Below, piece by piece: positions 45,001-53,436 of a DNA stretch of 64,000 nucleotides (position 1 is the stretch's first letter; every line of letters begins with the position of its first letter). The translations under genes were made by a program, and so were the position numbers. The stretch comes from Chloroflexi bacterium TSY (lineage in GTDB: Bacteria > Chloroflexota > Anaerolineae > Caldilineales > Caldilineaceae). The notes below the pieces were generated by a model. The model saw nothing but the letters and a program-made list of their open reading frames with translations, was not told the origin of the DNA and did no database searches. Location: positions 1-64,000 of the forward strand of contig JAHBNG010000041.1 of the NCBI GenBank assembly GCA_019217005.1. Reading direction: 5' to 3'.

Positions 45001-45075
45001 GTGTGCTGCATAAGCCGCCACGGCCAATCCAAATGGACCGGCTCGAATGATCAACGGCTGAGTCTGTTCTGCCAT
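45001..45075 (-). pseudogene. N-terminal stub of an FAD-dependent oxidoreductase
   Basis: Reading from ATG 45075 gives PLIIRAGPFGLAVAAYA, the FAD-binding GxGPxG helix of flavin monooxygenase-like proteins with the first Gly changed to Arg. The similarity stops after about 26 residues where the glutamine synthetase gene end is reached. The rest of the gene is missing, so it is a deletion remnant. Confidence 0.5.
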
Positions 45076-45186
45076 GATTAAGCGTATCCTGAAAAGTTTT
45101 CGTACTCAAAATTCATAGATTCCCAGGATTTATCTGAGCGAACCTGAGACATCTGAGTACGTTCAATTCTACAGACTTTCTTGCCT

Positions 45187-46299
45187 TTACGAAGATGCCT
45201 TATCTAGTTTCTGGAAAAAGTCGTGAAAAATGGCATCGCGGTTGATGCCATACGCTTCACGCATGAGATGGCTGTTCTCGGAATGTTGCCAGGTAAGCTT
45301 GTCGCTCAGTTGGGGTGCATGCAGCAGATCGCTCGGCACCCAGTCAGGATTGAGCAACCATGCAATGTTAATCACATCCCAGATCACCCACGTCCGCCAG
45401 TCGATATCCGTGATGCCACGCTGTTCATGAATTGGATTGTGTGTATAGAGATGATAGAGATAATCTCCGATTGCTCCACGCCCCTTGACCCATCGCTGCA
45501 TGTCGGGCAATGAGAGGGTCAACTGGGCACCAATGTGAAACCCTGGGAGATAGACCAACGGAACCCCACACGCAAAGAGCAATTGAGAGGCCAGCCGATC
45601 TTGTACCAAATTGAGCGATGCATCATTGCTCCGATGGCTACCTGAAGGAAAACCCGACGTCCAGACGACCACCATGTTCTTGATGATCTCTGGTTCGATG
45701 AGCAAAGCAGAAGCGACATTCGTGACGCAGCCAATTGCGGAGATATACAGGGGATCATCGGACTTGACGAGGGCTCGTTCGATAATCTGTTTGGCAGCAG
45801 GCGTATGGTGTGGTTCATCAAGCGAGGTTAGATAATCGGGCGAACCATGAAAGATCATGTTCCCCGGATCTAAGTGGAGCTTGTCGTAAACGCGCAGAAC
45901 TTCTTGATAACTCAACGCTTCTCCCTCTTTGGGTGTAACGAACGGCACATCTGCCGGTTCCTTGCCCAGGTGTTTTAATCCATCGAGCCAGCCCTTGTAT
46001 TGACCAACTAATCCTGCCTCCTCTTCGTTTGTGGGACTACCAGCGTTAATAACATCTTGGGCGCGCAACAAGCCAGAGCGATGATGTTGGAACGAAAAAG
46101 GTTCAACCGTTACACCTTCAATTTTGATCTGGTCAGGTGAAAGCAGTGCCCATGCCAAAGCAAACTGATCATCGATCTCATTGGCTGTATCTGTATCAAG
46201 AATCATGCGGACAGAGCCGGTGGGTGGTTCTAGCAACCGGCGCATCTCAGCGTCTGGTAACTGCGGAAAGCGCGAGACAATTTTGCTGGGAATCGACAT
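45187..46299 (-). CDS. Nucleoside hydrolase (IunH-like)
   Basis: The 370-residue protein carries the calcium-binding DTDTANEIDDQFAL motif near residue 34, the signature of inosine-uridine-preferring nucleoside hydrolases, with the usual C-terminal Asp region. ATG 46299 is used (AAGGAG nine bases upstream) and lies four bases after the preceding gene. It would release ribose and a base from imported nucleosides or a related ribosyl compound. It is the last gene of the minus-strand operon that starts at 56868. Confidence 0.88.
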   Translation of the reverse strand: MSIPSKIVSRFPQLPDAEMRRLLEPPTGSVRMILDTDTANEIDDQFALAWALLSPDQIKIEGVTVEPFSFQHHRSGLLRAQDVINAGSPTNEEEAGLVGQYKGWLDGLKHLGKEPADVPFVTPKEGEALSYQEVLRVYDKLHLDPGNMIFHGSPDYLTSLDEPHHTPAAKQIIERALVKSDDPLYISAIGCVTNVASALLIEPEIIKNMVVVWTSGFPSGSHRSNDASLNLVQDRLASQLLFACGVPLVYLPGFHIGAQLTLSLPDMQRWVKGRGAIGDYLYHLYTHNPIHEQRGITDIDWRTWVIWDVINIAWLLNPDWVPSDLLHAPQLSDKLTWQHSENSHLMREAYGINRDAIFHDFFQKLDKASS

Positions 46300-46303
46300 T
46301 CTT

Positions 46304-47398
46304 TTAAGCTCCTTCGGCATCAATCAAGGCCCCAAGCGCGTTGAGGTCAAGCTTCTGCCTCTGATAATCGACTTGAATCAGTTCCGTCAGCTGCTGCGCA
46401 TATGCTCTCATGTCCACTTGCGGATTGCCATCAATAACTGGTTGAATCCATCGCTTCGGAATCGCATCTACACCTTGAAATGCACCGGCCAAAGCACCTG
46501 CCACGCTCGCATAAGAATCTTTGTCCCGTCCATACATAATCGAACCAACAATCGATCGATAGACATCACCCTTCGCTGCTACAAACATAGAGAGAGCCAC
46601 AACCAGAGTATGGGTGGCTTCAGAGAAAAGATGACCCCACTCAAGCAGTTCCATCAGCGGCTGGCGGATTGCAAAGACATCACGCTCCGTTCGGGCAATC
46701 ATCAATCCTGCATCCAGAAATTTGAGATTAGGATCGTAACGCCATTCTGTGTTGTGCCAGTGGGGGCCTTCACGCCGTTTGGCGAAGTCGAGATGAGCAG
46801 AGCGAACAGCCTCGATAATTGACTCGACCGTTGTCCGTGGACGCATTGCTTCGGCAATCGCAGAGACCATCATGGCGGAGGCGGTTTTTGCGTAACCGTC
46901 TGTGAAAAAGGCGAGATCAAAGCCCAGTTGATATGCTTCAGTGGGGCGACAAGCAGTGATCAGACCCAAAGGCGAGTTGGCCATCAGCGCACCATTGGTT
47001 GGCTCACCACCAAAGATGACCTTGTCACCGCCCCAGACCGTTTTGTGGTAGTACTCCTCAACAAAACCGCGATGCATCTCATCCGGTGCATGGTGATATG
47101 CCTTGGCTAGCACAAAGTTGAGATCGCCTGCTCGAGGCTTGCCGCCTGCTCGAAAAATTGCCTGACAAAAGAGATGTTTCAAGCGGGTATCGTCGGTGTA
47201 GACACCGATACAATCTCCCTCTCCAAAGTGTCCATGATGTGCTCCTGGGCGGTCATAAGGGACGTAGCGGTCTAAGTTGCCATATTGGGCGTAGATTTCA
47301 TCCGGTGTCCATTGCTCGACAGGACCGCCCAATGCGTCACCTATTGCACCGCCAAGGAGACAGCCATAGACCTTTTTGAAAAGTAAAGATTCTTTCAT
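46304..47398 (-). CDS. ADP-ribosylglycohydrolase family protein
   Basis: The 364-residue protein has the metal-binding motifs of the DraG family: GAIGDALGG near the start, YTDDTRL in the first third, and GRDKDSYASVAGALAG in the C-terminal part. The longer 379-residue reading from TTG 47443 is possible; ATG 47398 begins just before the domain. Members remove ADP-ribose from proteins or small molecules, but many in sugar operons act on other N-glycosides. Being placed between a Pot-type ATPase and a nucleoside hydrolase, it may release a ribosyl group for catabolism. Confidence 0.82.
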   Translation of the reverse strand: MKESLLFKKVYGCLLGGAIGDALGGPVEQWTPDEIYAQYGNLDRYVPYDRPGAHHGHFGEGDCIGVYTDDTRLKHLFCQAIFRAGGKPRAGDLNFVLAKAYHHAPDEMHRGFVEEYYHKTVWGGDKVIFGGEPTNGALMANSPLGLITACRPTEAYQLGFDLAFFTDGYAKTASAMMVSAIAEAMRPRTTVESIIEAVRSAHLDFAKRREGPHWHNTEWRYDPNLKFLDAGLMIARTERDVFAIRQPLMELLEWGHLFSEATHTLVVALSMFVAAKGDVYRSIVGSIMYGRDKDSYASVAGALAGAFQGVDAIPKRWIQPVIDGNPQVDMRAYAQQLTELIQVDYQRQKLDLNALGALIDAEGA

Positions 47399-47538
47399 AT
47401 CGAAGCCAAATATTCTTTCACTTTGCTGCTCTCGATCTGCCAATTCTTCCAGGTTTTGCGCAGTTTGAAGCCCATTTCATGGTTAATTTTGAGCATGGCT
47501 GCGTTGGACGATGCATTGCCAGGTGACATGGACTCTCC

Positions 47539-48582
47539 TCACCCTCTTGTGAGTACCCAGATATTCTCCTCCGGTAAGCGAACCGAAATCGTGTCCCCAG
47601 GCAGCACTTTGAAATTGGCTGGACCATGGGCCTGCCAACTCTGCCCTCTCATATCCAACTGAAGCTGGGTGTAAGTGCCCATATAGATGGTGGATTGGAC
47701 CTGCGTGCTGATTGCATTTAGACTGCCTTTGGTTGGGTTGAGGTGGATATCCTCAGGCCGTACTGTAATAAAGACATCGCCATCTGGCTGGGTAATGCTT
47801 TTGCCCTGAAGCGATAGTTCGCCCAGTGCAGTCTCGACAATTGAACCGCGCTTCGTGCCAGGCAGGAAGTTTTCGTTGCGAAAAAAGCGGGCAATTTCGG
47901 TGGTCCGTGGCTGTTCATAGAAGGCCTGCGGGATATCATATTGCTGGAGTGTACCATCAAACATAAGCGCCACACGGTCGGCCAGCATCACCGCTTCTTC
48001 CTGATCGTGGGTGACGAAGATAGAGGTGATCTGCATCTCCTGTTGGATGCGACGAATCAGCTCGCGCATTTCCAGACGCAAGTTGGCATCTAGATTGGCC
48101 AATGGTTCGTCCAATAGCAGTACTTTGGGCTGCACAATGAGAGCACGCGCCAATGCAACTCGCTGTTGTTGACCACCCGAAAGCTCATGCGCCTGTCGCT
48201 TCTCAAATCCAGGCAACCGTACAAGCTCCAGCATTTCCGATACACGTCTTTCGATTTCGGGCTTTTTTACGCGCTGCATGCGTAGACCAAAACCTACATT
48301 TTGGGCCACATTCATGGTTGGAAAAAGCAGGTGTTTTTGAAAGACCATGACTGCCCCGCGCTTTTCGGTTGGAACGGTCAAAACGGAGTGGCCATCAAAG
48401 AGCACATCCCCTTCACTGGGCAAAAGTAACCCCGTGATCATACGTAGCGTGGTTGTCTTGCCACAACCAGATGGTCCCAGAAAGGCCACCAACTGGCCAG
48501 TCGGAATTTCCAGATTCAGATTGTCTACGGCAATTACATCACCAAAACGACGGGTTAGATTCTTTAGGACAACTTCAGTCAT
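47539..48582 (-). CDS. ABC transporter ATP-binding protein (PotA/FbpC-type)
   Basis: The 347-residue protein has Walker A GPSGCGKT (36-43), signature LSGGQQQR (134-141), Walker B VLLLDEP (154-160), the H-loop VTHDQEEA, and a C-terminal TOBE domain (VRPEDIHL) for regulation. It powers the permeases 50256-51098 and 51098-51970, with the binding protein 52064-53350. Between it and the permeases lie an AbrB-type antitoxin, a deleted VapC and an ISAs1 element, so the operon has been invaded. The start codon follows the VapC remnant stop by eight bases. Confidence 0.92.
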   Translation of the reverse strand: MTEVVLKNLTRRFGDVIAVDNLNLEIPTGQLVAFLGPSGCGKTTTLRMITGLLLPSEGDVLFDGHSVLTVPTEKRGAVMVFQKHLLFPTMNVAQNVGFGLRMQRVKKPEIERRVSEMLELVRLPGFEKRQAHELSGGQQQRVALARALIVQPKVLLLDEPLANLDANLRLEMRELIRRIQQEMQITSIFVTHDQEEAVMLADRVALMFDGTLQQYDIPQAFYEQPRTTEIARFFRNENFLPGTKRGSIVETALGELSLQGKSITQPDGDVFITVRPEDIHLNPTKGSLNAISTQVQSTIYMGTYTQLQLDMRGQSWQAHGPANFKVLPGDTISVRLPEENIWVLTRG

Positions 48583-48590
48583 AATGTTTG

Positions 48591-48737
48591 TTACTGTTTT
48601 TCAACATAGTTTATGCCCTCAATATCCCTAAAATCTGAATCTTGTGTCCACAAGACTGCATGATTCGCCTGTGCAGTTGCCCAGATAATACTGTCGGCGA
48701 AATATTCTAACCAACCCGAAGAATCGACCACATTCAC
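48591..48737 (-). pseudogene. VapC-type PIN toxin reduced to 48 residues by an internal deletion
   Basis: GTG 48737 overlaps the AbrB stop codon. The product starts VVDSSGWLEYFADS and continues IIWATAQANHAVLWTQDSDF, so the first beta-strand with its catalytic Asp and the last part with DSDF are present. The roughly 80 middle residues of a normal PIN domain, with the other acidic residues, are gone in frame. The join lies in the ADS codons, suggesting recombination between short repeats (GCCGAC). It cannot fold as an active RNase. Confidence 0.7.
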
Positions 48738-48940
48738 ACTCGATCATCCTCCCGCTTAATAGATGTATCAATGCCTTGTAAAAATCCCCTCAGACTCGTG
48801 ACCGGCATAACTGGAACAAGCTCAATTCGATTTTGATAGGCGATTACATGAACTTTTTGCCCAGGCTGAATCGAAAGAGCTTTGCGAACCAACTTAGGAA
48901 TAACAATTTGAAATTTCGGCGAGACTGTCACGGTTTCCAT
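48734..48940 (-). CDS. AbrB/MazE-type antitoxin (VapB-like)
   Basis: The 68-residue protein has a swapped-hairpin AbrB domain (VSPKFQIVIPKLVRKALSI, then GQKVHVIAYQNRIELVPV) and a C-terminal toxin-binding tail (RGFLQGIDTSIKRE). It overlaps the start of the adjacent PIN toxin remnant, the standard VapBC arrangement. With the toxin core deleted it is an orphan antitoxin that could still bind its promoter DNA. It lies within the transporter operon between ATPase and permease genes. Confidence 0.85.
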   Translation of the reverse strand: METVTVSPKFQIVIPKLVRKALSIQPGQKVHVIAYQNRIELVPVMPVTSLRGFLQGIDTSIKREDDRV

Positions 48941-49029
48941 ACAAATTCTCCATCGATAATCAATATGTCATACCAAAATGGATTCTAATGGATAATGGTA
49001 AACTTGTAAAGTGATTGTTATAACCGTCC

Positions 49030-50284
49030 TAGGGCAATCGCGTACTTGTACAAGAAAGAAAAGAAGGGATAATCTATTTTGGAACCCAAAAAGGAGAAAC
49101 CAAAATGGAAAAGCCCGAAATAGCAAGCATAGAAAAGCACTTTGGAAGCATAGAAGAGCCAAGAAGCCCGATAAATCGACGCCACAATCTAATCGATATA
49201 ATCGTGATAGCAATCTGTGCAGTCATATGCGGAGCAGACGATTGGGAAGGGGGCGAAAAATTCGGCAAAGCCAAAAAGGAGTGGCTAGAAAGCATACTGG
49301 AGTTGCCAAATGGAATCCCATCGCACGATACATTCTGGCGCGTATTTGGATTGCTAGATGGAGAGGTCTTTGCCGAATGTTTCAGCAAATGGATGAGCGC
49401 AGTCTGCCAGGTGACGAATGGAGAAGTGGTGGCAATAGACGGCAAGCAGTTGAGACGTTCCCATGATAAAACAGTGGGCAAAGGAGCCATATACATGGTG
49501 AGTGCTTGGGCTTCTCTGAACAAAGTAGTCCTTGGTCAGTGGAAAGTGGATGAAAAGTCGAATGAAATCACAGCTATTCCAGAGTTACTGCGCTTGTTGG
49601 AGATCAAAGGGGGCACTCGTGACCATCGATGCTATGGGTGCTCAGACTGAAATTGCACAGCTCATCATTGACAATGAGGCTGATTATCTCCTCTCTCTCA
49701 AGGGCAATCAAGGAAACTTACATGCAGATGTCGCCTTGCTCTTTGAGGATCTCGAGGAAAGTGACTTTACTGCCTTTGACCACGATTATGCCAAAACGAC
49801 CGATAAGGGACACGGTCGGCTTGAAACCCGAGAAGCCTGGACCATTTCTGCCCCCGACATCATCCAGAATCTGCGCAATTCTGAGCAATGGCCTGAACTC
49901 TCTACCGTCATGATGGTTCAAGCCCAACGCACCTTGATTTGTGGTGATTCTCAGCAAAAAAGACAATCCCGACAGGCGCTATTACCTCTCGAGTTCCGAG
50001 TCCGATGCTCGCTCTTTACTCAATGCCTCTCGCACTCATTGGCATGTCGAAAATCGCCTACACTGGACCCTCGATATTGCCTTCCGAGAGGATGAATCCC
50101 GTTTGCGCAAAGGCCACTCAGCTCAGAATTTCGCTGCCCTTCGTCATATTGCTCTCAATCTGCTCAAGAAGGAGACTTCTCTCAACGTTGGCATCAAAAA
50201 CAAGCGCCTTACCGCTGGCTGGGACCACCACTATCTCTTGACAGTCCTTTCTGGCTTATTTTTTTAAGGTACGCGATTGCCCTA
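49030..50284. mobile_element. ISAs1-family insertion sequence (1255 bp) in the permease stop codon
   Basis: Inverted ends TAGGGCAATCGCGTAC (49030-49045 and 50269-50284) are flanked by a perfect 10-bp duplication ATAACCGTCC (49020-49029 and 50285-50294). Removing the element restores GGA CGG TTA TAA, so the permease originally ended in GGFGRL. The perfect duplication indicates recent insertion. Confidence 0.95.
49105..50267 (+). pseudogene. ISAs1-family transposase, two frameshifts
   Basis: Starts at ATG 49105 with AAGGAG upstream. Three frames join to about 385 residues: EKHFGSIEEPRSPINRRHNL..., then VAIDGKQLRRSHD with the first acidic residue, LVTIDAMGAQTEIAQ, RETREAWT-like segment and HWHVENRLHWTLDIAFREDE with the catalytic Glu. 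The first +1 change is in the G5 run near 49610, the second near 49943 (TTT/GG). Both are single-base insertions. No intact enzyme is encoded here. Confidence 0.88.
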
Positions 50285-51098
50285 ATAACCGTCCAAACCC
50301 GCCCATGACGGCAGATTCGCGTCCAAGCTGGCGAGAGATAAAGATCAAGACAACGATTGCTGGTGCCACGAAAACCAGGCTAATTGCGGCAGCATTGGCC
50401 TGGTTTGCACCAGAAATGAAGGGAAACAACACCATCGGCAGCGTGATGATACGACCGCCGCCGATTAGGAGCGTCGTCACATATTGTCCCCACGAAATAA
50501 GAAAGGTAAACATTGTGGCAACAAGCAGACCAGGAAAGATTCCGGGCAACGTAACGTGCCAGAAAACTCGCATAGGACCCGCACCCAATGTACGCGCCGT
50601 GTCCTCTAATTCGGTCCCATAATTGGCAAAGACGCTGGACATGACCAGAACCATATAGGGAACACAAGGAATCAGGTGAACGAGCGATACGCCTAGAAAG
50701 CTGTCGGTCAAACGGTAGCGGATGAACATAATATGGATACCCATGACGGCCACAATTCCAGGGACAATAATCGGGGCCATCAGCAACCACTCAATGACGG
50801 CTTTGCCCCGAAAATCATAAAAAGCGATGGCTCGTGCAGCTGGCAATCCGACAATGATCGACAAAATTGAAACAATGAATGCAACAATTAACGAATTGAC
50901 CAAACCCTCACCGACACGAGATGATTCATCAAATACATATTGCCATGAGTTCAAGCTCCATGTGCTGGGAAGCAGATCTGGGAAAAACCAGCGGAAAGCA
51001 AAAGACCAGATGAATTGCGGAATGATGGGAGCCAGGACACCGATGAAGATAATCGTTAAGGCGAACCAGCGCCAGAAAAGCTTTGAGGACATGTTCAT
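50256..51098 (-). CDS. ABC transporter permease (PotC-type), C-terminus extended by an IS
   Basis: The 280-residue permease has six membrane segments and the EAA loop ELEDTARTLGAGPMRVFWHVTLPGIFPG. Its ATG overlaps the TGA of the preceding permease (TGATG). ISAs1 insertion at its stop codon adds LGQSRTLKK after GGFGRL; the catalytically relevant parts are intact, so function is probably kept. However, the IS separates it from the ATPase gene downstream and may be polar. Confidence 0.9.
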   Translation of the reverse strand: MNMSSKLFWRWFALTIIFIGVLAPIIPQFIWSFAFRWFFPDLLPSTWSLNSWQYVFDESSRVGEGLVNSLIVAFIVSILSIIVGLPAARAIAFYDFRGKAVIEWLLMAPIIVPGIVAVMGIHIMFIRYRLTDSFLGVSLVHLIPCVPYMVLVMSSVFANYGTELEDTARTLGAGPMRVFWHVTLPGIFPGLLVATMFTFLISWGQYVTTLLIGGGRIITLPMVLFPFISGANQANAAAISLVFVAPAIVVLIFISRQLGRESAVMGGFGRLLGQSRTLKK

Positions 51099-51970
51099 CA
51101 CCCCGTCACTGCATACCGCGCCAACCGTCGATAGGCTGCCAGCAGCGCTACCGCGATAATGGCCAAGATAACGCTGATCGCCATTGCTTGCGGTCGCAGT
51201 GCCAGATCCGGATCTTGATAATGTTGAAAGGCCAAGACAGGCAATGTTGTGGGAAAGCGAACGCCCAAAAGCAACGGAATCTCGTAAGAGGCAAAGACAA
51301 AGGCAAAGACGATAATCGATGTTGAGAGTATACCTGGCATAATCAAGGGGAGCAGCACGTTCCAAAAACGCTGCCAACGATTGGCACCAAGCGTCTGGGC
51401 GATTTCCTCAAACTGAGGACCAACGCTTTGCAAGATTGCCAGCACCACCAGTCCAATGAAGGGAACTTCTTTCCACAAAAAGGTCAGGATGATAGCAATT
51501 CCAGCTCGATCAAAGACCATGATCGGGAAATCCGCCGGACGCTCGATGAGTCCCGCCGCCACACCAAATCGGGCCAATAGACCACTCTGTGTGACAAGGA
51601 GAACAATCCCGTTGGCTGCGACCAGATGAGGAATCGGCAGCGGTACTTGGAAAAGAAACGTTGTAAACTGGCTTCCCCGAAAGCTTTCTCGCAACACCAG
51701 AGCAAAGGCAACGGCTAACACACACGATAAGAAGGTGCTCCAAAACGCAATCCGGAATGTGAGCCAAAGCGATTGAACAAAATTACGATCGGTGAGTGCA
51801 TCAACATAATGTTGAATCGTAAAGTCGGTTAAGCCAATGACTGGAAAATAGCCAAAACTTTGCCCTACGCCCACTACCATGCCGCCACCAAAGAGCAGGA
51901 TGAGTACGGCAAAGGCCAGCAATAACATCAGCGGGACGCGTAATTTTTCGAAAAGTCGAAGACGGAGCAT
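51098..51970 (-). CDS. ABC transporter permease (PotB-type)
   Basis: The 290-residue membrane protein has six helices and the coupling loop QFEEIAQTLGANRWQRFWNVLLPLIMPG typical of spermidine/putrescine, iron or thiamine transporters. It follows the binding-protein gene by about 90 bp and overlaps the next permease gene by one base, indicating one operon. Whether the substrate is a polyamine or a sugar-like compound cannot be read from this sequence; the surrounding enzymes favour a sugar or nucleoside-derived compound. Confidence 0.9.
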   Translation of the reverse strand: MLRLRLFEKLRVPLMLLLAFAVLILLFGGGMVVGVGQSFGYFPVIGLTDFTIQHYVDALTDRNFVQSLWLTFRIAFWSTFLSCVLAVAFALVLRESFRGSQFTTFLFQVPLPIPHLVAANGIVLLVTQSGLLARFGVAAGLIERPADFPIMVFDRAGIAIILTFLWKEVPFIGLVVLAILQSVGPQFEEIAQTLGANRWQRFWNVLLPLIMPGILSTSIIVFAFVFASYEIPLLLGVRFPTTLPVLAFQHYQDPDLALRPQAMAISVILAIIAVALLAAYRRLARYAVTG

Positions 51971-52063
51971 GGTGGATAGTAGAGGGTGGATAGTGGATGG
52001 CTACACAATCACGATCTGACGGGCAGAATACTATCAACCAGCCACTATCCACTATTAAAACTT

Positions 52064-53350
52064 TTACTGTTCAAGCACGTTCTCGATCCAACCTTGTTCC
52101 ATCGCTGTCACCCAATCGCCGTTGGGTTCTGGCAAGGCGTTGGCGGCCAGAATCTCTGGTGCCAGAGTCGCAACACCTCGTTCAAAGCCACTCAGGGTTG
52201 CCTGATAGTCATTTTCATAGCTTGTTGGATCGGTAGGCGAGAGCCAGCCCCATTGAGTAGGATCTTGCATGACGAGTTGGAACTCGGGTGAGAGAATATG
52301 ATTGGCCAAAACCATGGCCGCGGCTGGGTTGTTGGCGTTGAATGGAATTGCCACAAAGTTATTGTTGGCCAGAGTTCCTGTCTCAAAGACAAAGGTACGA
52401 ATTGTTTCTGGGTAGGTGCCTTCTCTGATGTTGGTTGAAGCCCGGGTTGGACCATAGCCCATATTGAAGGCTATTTCCTGATTGGCCAACAAGTCAAGCA
52501 TGGCTGGTGCTTCTGGGTAGGTCTGCCCACCACGCCAGAGATCTGGTTCGATGTCATTGAGATATTCCCAAACTTTGGGCGCATGTTCATCAAAGACGGC
52601 TTGATCGAACTCGCCCAAGAATGGATCGGGACCACCCGCCGCCCACATAAAGACGTGGCGCACGAAGACGCTTCCTGTGAAGTCAGGGATAGCTGGATAA
52701 GTGAACAACCCCGGGTTTTCATGGATCCACGATTGCAGATCTTCAAAGGTCATTGGCGGCGTGTCACCAACCAACTCCGTGTTATACTCCATCACAAACT
52801 GGGCATGACCCCAAGGTGATTCGTAGCCTTCGACTGCGTAACCAAAATCATATCCGAGTGCTGGATCGTCCCAGTTGACGTGAACTGCATTCGGAATCGT
52901 CTCTGACCACGGCCCGTAGAGAAGGCCAGCCTCTTTGAGTGTCTTAAAGTTCTCACCATTGATCCAGATGAGGTCGATGCTTCCGCCAACATTCACACCT
53001 GCAGCCGATTCATCCAGCACTTTGTTGACAGCGTCTGCCGTATCCGCAATGGGTACTCGATTGAGCGTAATGTTGAAGTTTTCCAACAACGGTCCACCAA
53101 TATCATTGTCGACATTGCTGTTGATCGTGTCCGACCCACCCCACATGAACCAGTTGACCGTGGTACCATCGGCTGCGGTAAGGACCTCGTCCCACGAATC
53201 ATAGGTAGGAGGCGCGTCCATATTATCGCCGTCATCGGCCATGGACGCGCCTCCTCCGCCTGCCGGGGCCGCAACTGGCACGCATGCGCTCAAAATCAGC
53301 GCTATCACCAGAATGAATATCGAAAAAAATCTAAACTTGTGATGTAGCAT
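52064..53350 (-). CDS. ABC substrate-binding lipoprotein (PotD/type 2 binding-protein family)
   Basis: The 428-residue protein starts at ATG 53350 with GGAGGAG a few bases upstream. A lipoprotein signal peptide with lipobox LSAC is followed by VPVAAPAGGGGAS, the Ala/Gly linker typical of this lineage. The mature part contains the YGPTRAS and NHILSPEFQLVMQDP segments of extracellular solute-binding proteins of the PotD/thiamine type. It delivers substrate to the two permeases immediately downstream. Confidence 0.9.
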   Translation of the reverse strand: MLHHKFRFFSIFILVIALILSACVPVAAPAGGGGASMADDGDNMDAPPTYDSWDEVLTAADGTTVNWFMWGGSDTINSNVDNDIGGPLLENFNITLNRVPIADTADAVNKVLDESAAGVNVGGSIDLIWINGENFKTLKEAGLLYGPWSETIPNAVHVNWDDPALGYDFGYAVEGYESPWGHAQFVMEYNTELVGDTPPMTFEDLQSWIHENPGLFTYPAIPDFTGSVFVRHVFMWAAGGPDPFLGEFDQAVFDEHAPKVWEYLNDIEPDLWRGGQTYPEAPAMLDLLANQEIAFNMGYGPTRASTNIREGTYPETIRTFVFETGTLANNNFVAIPFNANNPAAAMVLANHILSPEFQLVMQDPTQWGWLSPTDPTSYENDYQATLSGFERGVATLAPEILAANALPEPNGDWVTAMEQGWIENVLEQ

Positions 53351-53436
53351 TGTCTCCTCCAGGTTTATGTTGATGATTTGCTTATCTATCAGACATGTCC
53401 GAATGAACCGGTTTCGACTCGAATTGAAGAAAGTAT

